Notes: generated by a model not told the origin, from the letters alone. Numbered from the stretch's first letter, positions 1 to 7,432 are shown. The stretch is 12,649 nt of DNA from Opitutia bacterium UBA4654 (GCA_002405555.1 DHMA01000031.1:1-12649), one strand, 5' to 3'. Translations and numbers: made by a program.

Positions 1-43
1 TACTTTCGTACTGCCCCCTTTTGCTTTTCGAGCAAGACTTGGC
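1..43. repeat. Right half of a dispersed palindromic repeat (copy 1)
   Basis: These 43 bases are identical to 345-387, which is the loop and right arm of the palindrome described at 300-399. Identity stops abruptly after position 43 and the left half would lie outside the window. Two copies 344 bp apart with different flanks show that this is a repeated unit rather than a chance hairpin. The rest of 44-280 is AT-rich spacer in which I see no gene, RNA or promoter that I can defend. Confidence 0.8.
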
Positions 44-299
44 AACGAAAAAAGAGTCCAAAAATGCCAACAACAATTCTTCGCTAAATAAGCAAACCGA
101 AAACTCGCGCCCCATAACTTCTTCCGAGAGGTATCCTCAAAAAAACAAAACCTCAAAATAAAAATCCCATCCCTCCTCTTCCTCCGTCAGGCAACCTAAA
201 AAACAAAATCCAAAATCTACCCGCGCGATACATCGCGCACTAAAATAAAAAAAACCCTCGGCAATCCGCAAATATCCCAGCGCGGTTCTGCGGGGTACG

Positions 300-399
300 G
301 TTTGGCGCACAGGCGAGGCTCGCGCAGAAAACGAAAGGGGGCTGTACTTTCGTACTGCCCCCTTTTGCTTTTCGAGCAAGACTTGGCTGTGCGCCAAAC
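300..399. repeat. 100-bp imperfect palindrome, MITE- or REP-like, next to the fumarase stop codon
   Basis: The two 48-base arms (300-347 and 352-399) flank a 4-base loop at 348-351. The outer 13 bases of each arm are perfectly complementary (300-312 with 387-399), as are the innermost four (GTAC) and a central AAAGGGGGC block. By hand count 38 of 48 positions pair without any gap. A weaker continuation (CTGCGGG and CGCG blocks) extends the symmetry to about 281-417, so the element reaches the base next to the fumarase stop codon at 418-420. On the minus strand it follows fumarase and could fold as a long hairpin that ends transcription or protects the 3' end. It encodes no transposase, so if it moves it must be non-autonomous. 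Its family is not known to me. Confidence 0.8.
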
Positions 400-417
400 A
401 AGTCCCGCAGGTTCGCG

Positions 418-2037
418 CTACAACTGTTTGAAGAAGTCGTTGCCCTTGTCGTCTACGAGAATGAACGCGGGGAAATCGACAACATCAATCTTCCAAATCG
501 CCTCCATACCCAACTCAGGATATTCAAGCAACTCAACCTTTTTGATGTTCTCCTTCGCCAAGAGCGCGGCAGGGCCGCCAATCGAGCCGAGATAGAAGCC
601 GCCATGCTTTTTGCAGGAATCCGTTACAACCTGCGAACGGTTGCCCTTTGCAATCATAATCATGCTACCGCCGTTCGACTGGAACAAATCGACGTAGGGG
701 TCCATGCGGCCGGCAGTGGTCGGACCGAACGAGCCAGAGGGCATGCCCTCAGGGGTCTTCGCGGGGCCGGCATAGTAAATCGGGTGGTCCTTGATGTACT
801 GCGGCAAACCCTCGCCCTTGTCGAGACGCTCTTTGAGCTTGGCGTGGGCGATGTCGCGGCCGACAATAATAGTGCCCGAAAGCTTCAAACGGGTCTTGAC
901 GGGATACTTCGTAAGCTCGGCAAGAATCTCTTTCATCGGACGGTTGAGGTCGATTGCGACCGCGCCGTCGGCAGTGTTGACGCTCTTGTACTCTGCGGGA
1001 ATGTACTTGGCGGGGTCGGTTTCGAGCTGTTCGAGCCAAATGCCGTCCTTGTCGATTTTCGCCTTCATGTTGCGGTCGGCGGAGCAGGAAACGCCCAAGC
1101 CGATGGGGCAGCTTGCGCCGTGGCGCGGCATGCGGATAACGCGGACGTCGAGGGCGAAGTTTGCGCCGCCGAACTGCGCGCCGATACCGAGCTTGCGGGT
1201 CTCTTCAAGCAGACGCTTTTCAAGCTCGACATCGCGGAACGCGTGCCCAAGCTTGTTGCCCTTGGTGGGCAGATTGTCGAGATACTTTACGGAGGCAAGC
1301 TTTACGTTTTTGAGGTTCGCCTCCGCGCTCGTGCCGCCGATTACCCACGCAATGTGGTAGGGAGGGCACGCGGCAGTTCCCAAGCCCTTCATTTTTTCAA
1401 TCATGAACGGAATGAGACGTTCAGGCGTGAGAATCGCCTTTGTTTCCTGATAGAGGTAGGTTTTGTTCGCCGAACCGCCGCCCTTTGCGACAAAGAGGAA
1501 ATTGTACGAATCGGAATTCGTGGCGTAGATGTCGATTTGCGCGGGGAGGTTGCACTTGGTGTTGACCTCGTCCCACATGGTAAGCGGGGCGTTCTGCGAG
1601 TAGCGGAGGTTCTCCTGCGTGTAGCAGTCGTAAACGCCCTTCGAAAGATACTCTTCGTCCTCGACGCCCGTCCAGACGCGCTGACCTTTTTTTGCGACGA
1701 TTGTGGCAGTGCCCGTGTCCTGACAGAACGGCAGCTTGCCCATCGCGGCAACCTCGGCATTGCGGAGCATGGTGAGGGCGACGCTCTTGTCGTTGTCGCT
1801 CGCCTCGGGGTCTTTGAGGATTTTCGCGACGAGTTCGAGGTGCGCGGGGCGCAGGAAGAACGAGACGTCGCGCATGGCCGAACGCGCGAGAAGCGCGAGA
1901 CCTTCGGGGTCGATTTTAAGGATTTTCTCTCCGTTAAAATCGACGGTTGAAACGTAGTCTTTTGTCAGGAGGCGGTACTTGGTATCGTCCTTCCCAAGCG
2001 GAAACATTTTTTGATATTCAAACGGTGGATTAGCCAT
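418..2037 (-). CDS. fumA: Class I [4Fe-4S] fumarate hydratase
   Basis: This enzyme interconverts fumarate and malate in the cytoplasm, in the TCA cycle or the reductive branch used by anaerobes. The 539-residue protein is nearly collinear with Escherichia coli FumA/FumB over its full length. Three cysteines that fit the cluster ligands stand at C105 (PFCQDTGT), C224 (AACPPYH) and C310 (GASCPIG). Other family motifs are KGGGSANKTYLYQETK, SCSADRN, GTIIVGRDIAHAKLKER and the C-terminal FILVDDKGNDFF. Both the N-terminal half and the C-terminal swivelling domain are present, so it is a single-chain rather than a split alpha/beta enzyme. Class I fumarases lose activity in oxygen, which fits an anaerobic host. 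No Shine-Dalgarno precedes the ATG; a TATAAA lies only 5 nt upstream. The gene is monocistronic here and diverges from the esterase gene. Confidence 0.96.
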   Translation of the reverse strand: MANPPFEYQKMFPLGKDDTKYRLLTKDYVSTVDFNGEKILKIDPEGLALLARSAMRDVSFFLRPAHLELVAKILKDPEASDNDKSVALTMLRNAEVAAMGKLPFCQDTGTATIVAKKGQRVWTGVEDEEYLSKGVYDCYTQENLRYSQNAPLTMWDEVNTKCNLPAQIDIYATNSDSYNFLFVAKGGGSANKTYLYQETKAILTPERLIPFMIEKMKGLGTAACPPYHIAWVIGGTSAEANLKNVKLASVKYLDNLPTKGNKLGHAFRDVELEKRLLEETRKLGIGAQFGGANFALDVRVIRMPRHGASCPIGLGVSCSADRNMKAKIDKDGIWLEQLETDPAKYIPAEYKSVNTADGAVAIDLNRPMKEILAELTKYPVKTRLKLSGTIIVGRDIAHAKLKERLDKGEGLPQYIKDHPIYYAGPAKTPEGMPSGSFGPTTAGRMDPYVDLFQSNGGSMIMIAKGNRSQVVTDSCKKHGGFYLGSIGGPAALLAKENIKKVELLEYPELGMEAIWKIDVVDFPAFILVDDKGNDFFKQL

Positions 2038-2042
2038 AGGTT

Positions 2043-2048
2043 TTTATA
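2043..2048 (-). promoter_or_regulatory. Possible -10 box for fumarase, suggesting a leaderless transcript
   Basis: On the minus strand TATAAA sits 5 nt before the fumarase ATG. A weak -35 (TTCCGA) lies 17 nt further upstream. With usual spacing transcription would begin at or within a base or two of the ATG, which matches the absence of a ribosome binding site. The -35 is poor, so this is a suggestion. Confidence 0.35.
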
Positions 2049-2168
2049 TAACAATTCTCGAATTTTCGGAATATGTGCAAATCGGAAAATTTTTACAAGC
2101 CAAAAGAGCGCGTCCGAAATTCGGGATTTTTGTTGAAACGCCCCCGATTTTTTGATTTCCATTGCGCG

Positions 2169-3683
2169 ATGAAAAAATTTCTCTTGGCCTTAATTTCCGC
2201 TCTGCCGCTCGCGGCGGGCGCGGACATCGACAGAATCGGCGGAACGCTCGCGCCGTCGAACGGAAACATTCCCGCGATTGAAAATACCGGCGGGAAAAAT
2301 TATACCGTATCGGCAAAATTCGACCTTTCGAAAATCGCCGCAAAACGCGTCGTTTCGGCGAGGCTCGGCGCGGTGTGCGAAATGTCGGGCAAGCAGGACA
2401 CAAGCCCCTCGATTACGGTCTCGCACAAGGAGCGCGAGTTCGACGCCGCAACGCTTCTGGGCGCGGGAAAAATTCAGGACACATACATCGACGTGGGCGA
2501 CATCGTAAACGACGCCCTCGCGCGGGGCGAAAAATCGGCGGAGTTCAAGCTGTACTCCAAATGCCCCGACGGCTCAGTGCCGAAAACTACCGTAAAACAC
2601 GCGACGCTCGTCGCGGCGTCGAACACCGACATCTACAATCTCGACGACATTCTGACGCCGATTTTTTCGGGCGGGAAAATCCGCGGCGAATCGGTCTTCC
2701 CGCTCGGCGGAAAGGACGGCTCTGCGGCGCGCGCGAAACTGCTTTTCGCCCCGCGGAAAATCGACGCGGCGTACACATACCACTCCGGCGCAAAAATGCT
2801 TTTGCGGGAGGGGCGCGACTACAAGATTTCGGGAAACACCGTGGAATTTTTGGAGGGCGGCGCGGTCGAGACAGTCCCCTACTCCGCGATTTACGCCGAC
2901 ACGAAAGAGGCGGCGAAGAAAAACGGCGACTTCTTCTTTTTCGAAAACCTCGGCAAATACGCGTTCTTCGCCGAAGGCAAATGGTTCCATCAGCGGGAAG
3001 TATTTTTTGACTATAAACATCAGGAACAGTCATTTTTTAATTTGACGAAACGCGGCGCAAAATCGCTGCCGAAAACAATGAAGCTCCTGAAATCCGGCAA
3101 ACCCGTGAAAATCGTCCTCTACGGCGACAGCATCTCCGCGGGCGCAAACGCGCCGTTTAGGGCGGACGCCGCGCCGTTCTCGCCGACGTGGGCGAAGACC
3201 GTCGAAAAACGCCTGCAACAAATATACGGCAAAAACGTCGAGCTCCGCAACCGCGCCCTCGGCGGCACGACAATCGGCTGGGGCGAAAAAAACATCGCAA
3301 ACCTCGTGTTGCCCGACAAGCCCGACCTCGTGATTCTCGCGTTCGGAATGAACGACACCTGCCCGCCCGAAACGCGCAGGGAAAAGCTCGAAAGCATGAT
3401 TGCGAAAGTGCGCGGGCAAACCCCCGACGCCGAATTCATAATCGTAAGCTCCATGCGGGCAAACCCGCTCTGGCAAAAGCGCATGGAAGTTCAGGACGAA
3501 TACCCGAAAATCGACAAGAGCCTCGAATGCGAATCCGTCGCCGTCGCGAACGTCCGCGCCGCGCACGACGCCCTGCTCCAAAGAAAACGCTACATCGACA
3601 TGACGGGCAACAACGTCAACCACCCGAACAAATTTCTGATTTCGGTCTACGCGCAAACGGTTCTGAAACTCCTCGAAAAATAG
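2169..3683 (+). CDS. Secreted SGNH/GDSL-family hydrolase (esterase-like)
   Basis: Probable serine ester hydrolase exported through the Sec pathway and acting outside the cytoplasm, perhaps removing acyl groups from polysaccharides (inference). The ATG at 2169 is preferred over one at 2073 because it opens a textbook signal peptide (MKKFLLALISALPLAAGA, cleavage likely after AGA). The mature protein has about 290 residues of probable beta-rich domain, then an SGNH core: block I YGDSIS with nucleophile S321, block II G365 in LGGTT, block III GMND at 393-396, and block V H485 in NVNHPN. The residue three before the histidine is Asn rather than the usual Asp of DxxH. Total length is 504 residues, long for the family because of the N-terminal region. 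No clear Shine-Dalgarno is visible. It diverges from fumarase and converges on the exonuclease gene. The substrate cannot be read from the sequence. Confidence 0.88.
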   Translation: MKKFLLALISALPLAAGADIDRIGGTLAPSNGNIPAIENTGGKNYTVSAKFDLSKIAAKRVVSARLGAVCEMSGKQDTSPSITVSHKEREFDAATLLGAGKIQDTYIDVGDIVNDALARGEKSAEFKLYSKCPDGSVPKTTVKHATLVAASNTDIYNLDDILTPIFSGGKIRGESVFPLGGKDGSAARAKLLFAPRKIDAAYTYHSGAKMLLREGRDYKISGNTVEFLEGGAVETVPYSAIYADTKEAAKKNGDFFFFENLGKYAFFAEGKWFHQREVFFDYKHQEQSFFNLTKRGAKSLPKTMKLLKSGKPVKIVLYGDSISAGANAPFRADAAPFSPTWAKTVEKRLQQIYGKNVELRNRALGGTTIGWGEKNIANLVLPDKPDLVILAFGMNDTCPPETRREKLESMIAKVRGQTPDAEFIIVSSMRANPLWQKRMEVQDEYPKIDKSLECESVAVANVRAAHDALLQRKRYIDMTGNNVNHPNKFLISVYAQTVLKLLEK

Positions 3684-3697
3684 GAGGCGCAAAAAAC

Positions 3698-3740
3698 AAA
3701 AAATCCGCGGCACGGCGCAAGGCGTCCCGCGGATTTTTTT
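3698..3740. terminator. Bidirectional rho-independent terminator
   Basis: AAAAAATCCGCGG at 3698-3710 pairs perfectly with CCGCGGATTTTTT at 3727-3739 around a 16-base loop. The stem has A-rich and T-rich ends, so a U tract follows on either strand. It lies between the convergent esterase and exonuclease genes and can serve both. Confidence 0.88.
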
Positions 3741-3799
3741 GCGCGGCGCGGAATCCGAAAAAAATCAATCCGACGCGCTTTCAATCAAATACAATCCGA

Positions 3800-4678
3800 T
3801 TATATCGAAATCTGGTATTGGTCTTTCGCGAAGTTGCGCAGGGCGAACAGCGACTTTTTCATCTCCATTTCTTCGAGGAAATTTATGATTTCCGCGAAGT
3901 CGGGAGTCTTCGACGGCGTTATCGAAACGTCGAACGATGTGTCGAGCGTTATGAGCTTTAAGTTGCGTTCGAGGAGCGCGACGGAGTCGGCAACGATTTT
4001 GCGGAAGCGTTCGGGCTTAATCCAGTCGGCGCGGCGCACGAGCGTTTCGATGTCGCCGAAATCTTTGAGCCACTTAGCGGCGGTTTTGGGACCTACGCCG
4101 TCGATTCCGCCGATGTTGTCGGCGGTGTCGCCGATGAGCGCAAGATACGCGGGTATCTGCGACGGCGGCACGCCGAACTTCGCCTTGACGCCAATCGAGT
4201 CAAGCTCCGTCCACTCTTTCGTGCGCGGCTTGGGCGGCAGAAGCTGGCGGATATTCGGCGAGACAAGCTGGGCGAAATCCTTGTCCGCGCTCACTATCGA
4301 AACCGACGCGCCCGAAGCTTTCAGCCTGACCGCCGCGCTCGCAAGGAGGTCGTCGGCCTCAACGCCCTCGCATTCGGTAGGCTCGAAGCCGAACAGTTCG
4401 CAAAGGTATTTCATGTGCGGAATCTGCCTGCGGAACGCGTCGGGAGCTTCCGCGCGGTTCGCCTTGTATTCGGGGTAGATTTCCAAGTGCCGCTTCGAGC
4501 CGCCCCTGTCGAAAAATACCGCGCTCGAATGCGGAGTGTCCGACGACGACAGTTTCAGCAGGCTCGCGAAAAACGCGTGGAGCGCGCCCGTGGGGAAACC
4601 GTCCGAGCGCGTGAGGTCGGGCATGGCGTAGAAGCACCTGAACGCGAGATTGTAGCCGTCTATTAAATAATATTTCAT
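3800..4678 (-). CDS. Stand-alone 5'-3' exonuclease of the DNA polymerase I N-terminal domain (FEN) type
   Basis: Predicted metal-dependent 5' nuclease that trims flaps or RNA primers during lagging-strand synthesis and repair. The 292 residues cover only the 5' nuclease part of bacterial PolA; there is no polymerase region. Acidic residues matching the two-metal site of Taq polymerase are all present: D7 (LIDGYNLAFR), D57, E107, D109, D110 (EGVEADD), D132 and D134 (SADKDF), D184 and D187 (GDTADN). A helix-hairpin-helix motif follows (GIDGVGPKTAAKWL, 191-204). The complete metal set argues against a degenerate ExoIX/Xni-type protein. The start at 4678 is chosen because the family begins with this MxxYLIDG segment; the in-frame upstream extension to 4864 is low-complexity and overlaps the preceding gene. 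That small membrane-protein gene ends 28 nt upstream, suggesting cotranscription. Confidence 0.9.
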   Translation of the reverse strand: MKYYLIDGYNLAFRCFYAMPDLTRSDGFPTGALHAFFASLLKLSSSDTPHSSAVFFDRGGSKRHLEIYPEYKANRAEAPDAFRRQIPHMKYLCELFGFEPTECEGVEADDLLASAAVRLKASGASVSIVSADKDFAQLVSPNIRQLLPPKPRTKEWTELDSIGVKAKFGVPPSQIPAYLALIGDTADNIGGIDGVGPKTAAKWLKDFGDIETLVRRADWIKPERFRKIVADSVALLERNLKLITLDTSFDVSITPSKTPDFAEIINFLEEMEMKKSLFALRNFAKDQYQISI

Positions 4679-4706
4679 GATAAATTTTCCGAAGCGCGAT
4701 TCCGTT

Positions 4707-4928
4707 TTATTGAAAAATGTCCCACGCGAACCAGCATTCGCGGGCGAAGTAGAACGCCGCGAGAGCGGCGGCGAGAAGCAGGAGTTTTTTGAGCGATTTC
4801 CAAAGCTCGCCGCGAACCTGATACCTGCCCATTTCGCCGCGCGAGTTTTTCTTGAAAGCTCCAAGCGGGTCGTCGGAACGCACCGATTTTGCGTTCTTTG
4901 CGACCAACACTTTTTTCCTTCCTAACAT
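4707..4928 (-). CDS. Small single-span membrane protein of unknown function
   Basis: I do not recognise this 73-residue protein. Residues 1-45 are basic and hydrophilic (MLGRKKVLVAKNAKSVRSDD). They are followed by one predicted membrane helix at about 46-63 (SLKKLLLLAAALAAFYFA) and a short aromatic tail ending WDIFQ. With the positive charges on the N-terminal side, an N-in orientation is likely. The ATG at 4928 is preceded by GGAGGG about 2-4 nt upstream, one of the few good ribosome binding sites in the window, though close to the start. The reading frame stays open to 5078, so a longer form is possible but has no better start. The exonuclease gene follows 28 nt after its stop, so the two probably share a transcript. 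Coding status rests on the RBS, the helix and the operon position. Confidence 0.6.
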   Translation of the reverse strand: MLGRKKVLVAKNAKSVRSDDPLGAFKKNSRGEMGRYQVRGELWKSLKKLLLLAAALAAFYFARECWFAWDIFQ

Positions 4929-5088
4929 GCCCTCCAATTTCGCCGAAGCCGCCCCGATACGCAAGCATTTTTGAACGCGCACCTCCCGAAAAGCGCGGCT
5001 CTCCCCATTATCGGCAAGCCGCTTACACAACCGCGCAACGCGCCCCGAACAAAACGCCACGCGCAAAATCCGCGCCAATCAAAAAAAG

Positions 5089-5122
5089 GAAAAGGCTCGC
5101 CCGAAAGAATCGGACGAGCCTT
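5089..5122 (-). terminator. Rho-independent terminator of the glycoside hydrolase gene
   Basis: AAGGCTCG at 5092-5099 pairs with CGAGCCTT at 5115-5122. After one mismatch CCGA (5101-5104) pairs with TCGG (5110-5113), leaving the 5-base loop AAGAA. On the minus strand the stem runs into TTTTCCTTTTTTT. It begins 35 bases after the stop codon of the gene at 5157-7247. The remaining 4929-5088 stretch shows nothing further I can support. Confidence 0.85.
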
Positions 5123-5156
5123 GCTGTTATCTGTGTGATGGGTGTACCTGCTATTA

Positions 5157-7247
5157 TTACTTTTCTTTGCCGCTTCTTACCTTGTACATCTTGTATCCGA
5201 TTTCGCGGACCTTATCGACGGTCTCCCAATACGGAGTGTCGCAGATGTCGGTGAAGCCGACTTGGAAATTTTCGCCGTCGAACCTGCCGGTCGTCGCCTG
5301 ATCGGCAAACTGGTGCCAGTGCGTGCCGATTACCTGCGGGTGTTTCAGAGCCGATTCGACGTAGTTGAAATATGCCTGAGCGCGTTCCTCCTGCGTGGTT
5401 TTTGCAACCAAGCCCGTGTGGAATTTGCCCCTGTCGAGCGCGCCGAAATGGAATTCGCCAATCATGATGGGCTTGTCGATTCCCGCGGGCAGAGAGAGTT
5501 CGTCAAGGGTGTCGCGGTAAATGTTGTAGCTGATGACGTCGCAGTATTTCGCGCCGATGTACATCGCCTGCGGATTGTATTTCGGCACTCCGCCGAAGCG
5601 GCAGCCCATGTAGAGCAGCTGGGGTTCGGCGGCTTTCACTTCGTCGCGGATTACCTTGTAGTACTCTTCTATGACTTTTTCGGAGAAGGCGACGCAGTCG
5701 TCGTACGCGCCTTTCGGGGGCTTTACGCAGACTTTCAGGAAATCTTCCCACGAAGAGAATTTGGAACCCCACACGGCGTTGAGGTTTTCGACAGTGCCGT
5801 ATTTTTTGCGGAGGTCGGCGGCGAAAACGCTTTTCGCCACACAGTCGGCGGGCGAGAGCAGAGTCCAGACCGCGTGCGAGTCGGGGTGCCCCCATTCAAG
5901 CTCGTTGTCCACAAACAGCCCGACGCACCACGGGTCGGAAAGCTCGTCCTTTCGGTCGGCAAGATTCTTGCGTATGTTTTCGCGGAACTTGGGGTTGAAG
6001 GGGTCGCGGAAACTCCACCACCAACCCTCGCTGCCCGAAAGCTCGGGAGATTTGATTTCGAAACGCTCGATAAACGGCGTTCTGTTCTGCATGTAAATGC
6101 GCTTGTCGGAGCTGTTGGCAATCGTGTTCAAGCCCCAGCTTTTGAAGCGTTTGTGGCAGATGTCGGCGAATTTTTCGAGCCAGTCCTCGCCGTATTTGCG
6201 GCGGAGGTTCGCGGCGGAGAAGTCGTAGGTTTCCTTTATGCCGCGCTTTTCGTAGTAGGGGCGCAGAAGCTCGTCGTGAGTGTAGTAGAATTGGGCAAAG
6301 GCGTCGTCCTTTGCGGGAAGGTCTTTGAAGTAGAATTTGCGCCCGTCGAGCGGCGTGATTCCCGACGACGGCGACACGCGAACCGCCCCGTGCGACCAGA
6401 ACAGCTTTCCGTCGGGGTCTACAAGCCACCACTTGCCGCCGATTTTTTCTATGCGGAAACGCCCCGTCGCCGCAAGCTGCGGGCCGTCTTTCCAGCCGCC
6501 CCATTTGTCGCGGTCGGGCGCGCCTGCGTGCTTTTCCAAATATTCCGCCTCTTTTTTTCTTTCGGCGGCGAAGTCGGCGTCGGAGTGGATTTTGTCTTTC
6601 CATTCCTTGTGAATGAACTGCCCGTATTTGTCTATGAACGGGAAAAATTTTCCCTTCGGCATGCCGAACCACGCGGGAGCTTTGTACGTCGACGAATCCT
6701 CCGCGGTGATTTTCTTCAAACGCCATTTGTCCGAGCTTTTCGGGTAGCGCACATACACGCGCACGCGCTCGATTTTAGAAACGTCCACATTGTTTGTGAA
6801 CATCGAGAACGGGTTGCCGCGCATTTTGCGGAAATCCTTTACCGTGTCGTAAACCTCGCCGCGGAAAAGCGACGCAAGCGGCATTTCGAGCGTCTTGCCC
6901 GAAGAGAGCGGCAGGTAAATCTGCTGGAAGCCCGTGCGCTTGCCCCAGTCGGGCTTGGCGTTCTGCGCGACAATGATAAGCGGAATATCGCCCTTGCCGA
7001 GGTTTTCGATTTCGAATTTGAGCGCGGAATATTTCGACAAATCCCAGTTGCCGTCAATCGCGACACCGCCCAGCGGTTCGGGCTTTTCGGAATAAGAAAC
7101 AACCAGACCTTCGGGAGTTTTCGCAACAACTGCGCCGCTTTCGACAACGGCGGAATCTTTTGCGGAATCGAAAAGAGTAAGCTCCGCCGCAAATGCCGCT
7201 AAGGGCGCAAACACCGCCGCAAATACAGTTGTTTTTCCGAACTTCAT
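5157..7247 (-). CDS. Secreted GH50-like (agarase-type, clan GH-A) glycoside hydrolase
   Basis: Probable exported endo- or exo-acting polysaccharide hydrolase of 696 residues. A signal peptide (MKFGKTTVFAAVFAPLAAFA, cleavage near residue 20) is followed by a beta-rich region at about 22-190 resembling a carbohydrate-binding or jelly-roll module. A TIM-barrel catalytic domain follows. The candidate acid/base is E449 in FVDNELEWG, an Asn-Glu pair as expected for clan GH-A, and the candidate nucleophile is E598 in MIGEFHFGALDRG. The pattern DNELxWG plus GEFHFG matches what I know of GH50 beta-agarases; the segment KYGTVENLNAVWG is also reminiscent of GH42. The actual substrate (agar, another galactan or host glycan) is undetermined. 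AAGGA at 7253-7257 gives a good ribosome binding site 5 nt before the ATG. It is monocistronic, with promoter and terminator both visible. Confidence 0.82.
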   Translation of the reverse strand: MKFGKTTVFAAVFAPLAAFAAELTLFDSAKDSAVVESGAVVAKTPEGLVVSYSEKPEPLGGVAIDGNWDLSKYSALKFEIENLGKGDIPLIIVAQNAKPDWGKRTGFQQIYLPLSSGKTLEMPLASLFRGEVYDTVKDFRKMRGNPFSMFTNNVDVSKIERVRVYVRYPKSSDKWRLKKITAEDSSTYKAPAWFGMPKGKFFPFIDKYGQFIHKEWKDKIHSDADFAAERKKEAEYLEKHAGAPDRDKWGGWKDGPQLAATGRFRIEKIGGKWWLVDPDGKLFWSHGAVRVSPSSGITPLDGRKFYFKDLPAKDDAFAQFYYTHDELLRPYYEKRGIKETYDFSAANLRRKYGEDWLEKFADICHKRFKSWGLNTIANSSDKRIYMQNRTPFIERFEIKSPELSGSEGWWWSFRDPFNPKFRENIRKNLADRKDELSDPWCVGLFVDNELEWGHPDSHAVWTLLSPADCVAKSVFAADLRKKYGTVENLNAVWGSKFSSWEDFLKVCVKPPKGAYDDCVAFSEKVIEEYYKVIRDEVKAAEPQLLYMGCRFGGVPKYNPQAMYIGAKYCDVISYNIYRDTLDELSLPAGIDKPIMIGEFHFGALDRGKFHTGLVAKTTQEERAQAYFNYVESALKHPQVIGTHWHQFADQATTGRFDGENFQVGFTDICDTPYWETVDKVREIGYKMYKVRSGKEK

Positions 7248-7310
7248 ATTATTCCTTTTCTCAACCCCATATTATTTTTGCGCACCTCTCATTTCGGTGC
7301 TGATAAGGTC

Positions 7311-7339
7311 ATTGTACTTTCTGGGACGCAAAAAGTCAA
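7311..7339 (-). promoter_or_regulatory. Sigma70-type promoter of the glycoside hydrolase gene
   Basis: On the minus strand TTGACT (7334-7339) and TACAAT (7311-7316) are separated by exactly 17 nt, close to the sigma70 consensus. Transcription would start near 7304, giving a leader of about 57 nt that carries the AAGGA ribosome binding site and a short GCACC/GGTGC inverted repeat (7282-7286 with 7296-7300). It is the best promoter match I can see in the window. Confidence 0.75.
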
Positions 7340-7362
7340 AAAAGATTATAGGTATCTTTTTT
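7338..7362. promoter_or_regulatory. Palindrome overlapping the -35 box: candidate operator
   Basis: AAAAAAGAT (7338-7346) and ATCTTTTTT (7354-7362) form a perfect 9-bp inverted repeat around a 7-base centre. It begins inside the -35 hexamer of the glycoside hydrolase promoter and extends upstream, a position suited to a repressor or to an activator touching RNA polymerase. No regulator gene is nearby. An alternative role as an upstream AT-rich element for RNA polymerase alpha is possible. Confidence 0.5.
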
Positions 7363-7411
7363 AAATCGGGTATGCTCGCGCCGCCCGAAGCCACACACAT
7401 CTAATGCGTAT

Positions 7412-7432
7412 TTACAAACAACTTACAAACAA
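7412..7432. repeat. Tandem 10-bp direct repeat with 11-bp period upstream of the glycoside hydrolase promoter
   Basis: TTACAAACAA occurs at 7412-7421 and again at 7423-7432, one helical turn apart. It lies about 73 bp upstream of the -35 box in the 7248-7586 spacer, and short TGCGT/ACGCA inverted blocks flank it (7405-7409, 7434-7438). Direct repeats with 11-bp phasing are typical of sites for OmpR/PhoB-type activators, but no regulator is identifiable here. Confidence 0.4.

Noticed and set aside
137..595. Two small open frames reading through the palindrome on opposite strands
   Set aside because: Their similar starts (MAH...KGAV) come only from the inverted symmetry of the repeat; there is no RBS or conserved domain, and one overlaps the fumarase 3' end.
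604..1950. 448-codon open frame on the plus strand
   Set aside because: It is entirely antisense to the well-conserved fumarase gene and its translation resembles no family; long shadow frames are expected in GC-rich genes.
2073..2168. Upstream start for the esterase at 2073
   Set aside because: It would bury the signal peptide 32 residues inside the protein and adds a basic, unrelated segment.
3812..3820. CTGGTATTG near the end of the exonuclease gene as a further Fic half-site
   Set aside because: It matches 8 of 9 bases, is unpaired, and encodes the protein's C-terminus; likely chance.
5142..7202. 686-codon open frame on the plus strand
   Set aside because: Antisense to the glycoside hydrolase, which has signal peptide, RBS, promoter and terminator. 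The antisense translation is rich in Arg, Val, Phe and Ala with no recognisable motif.
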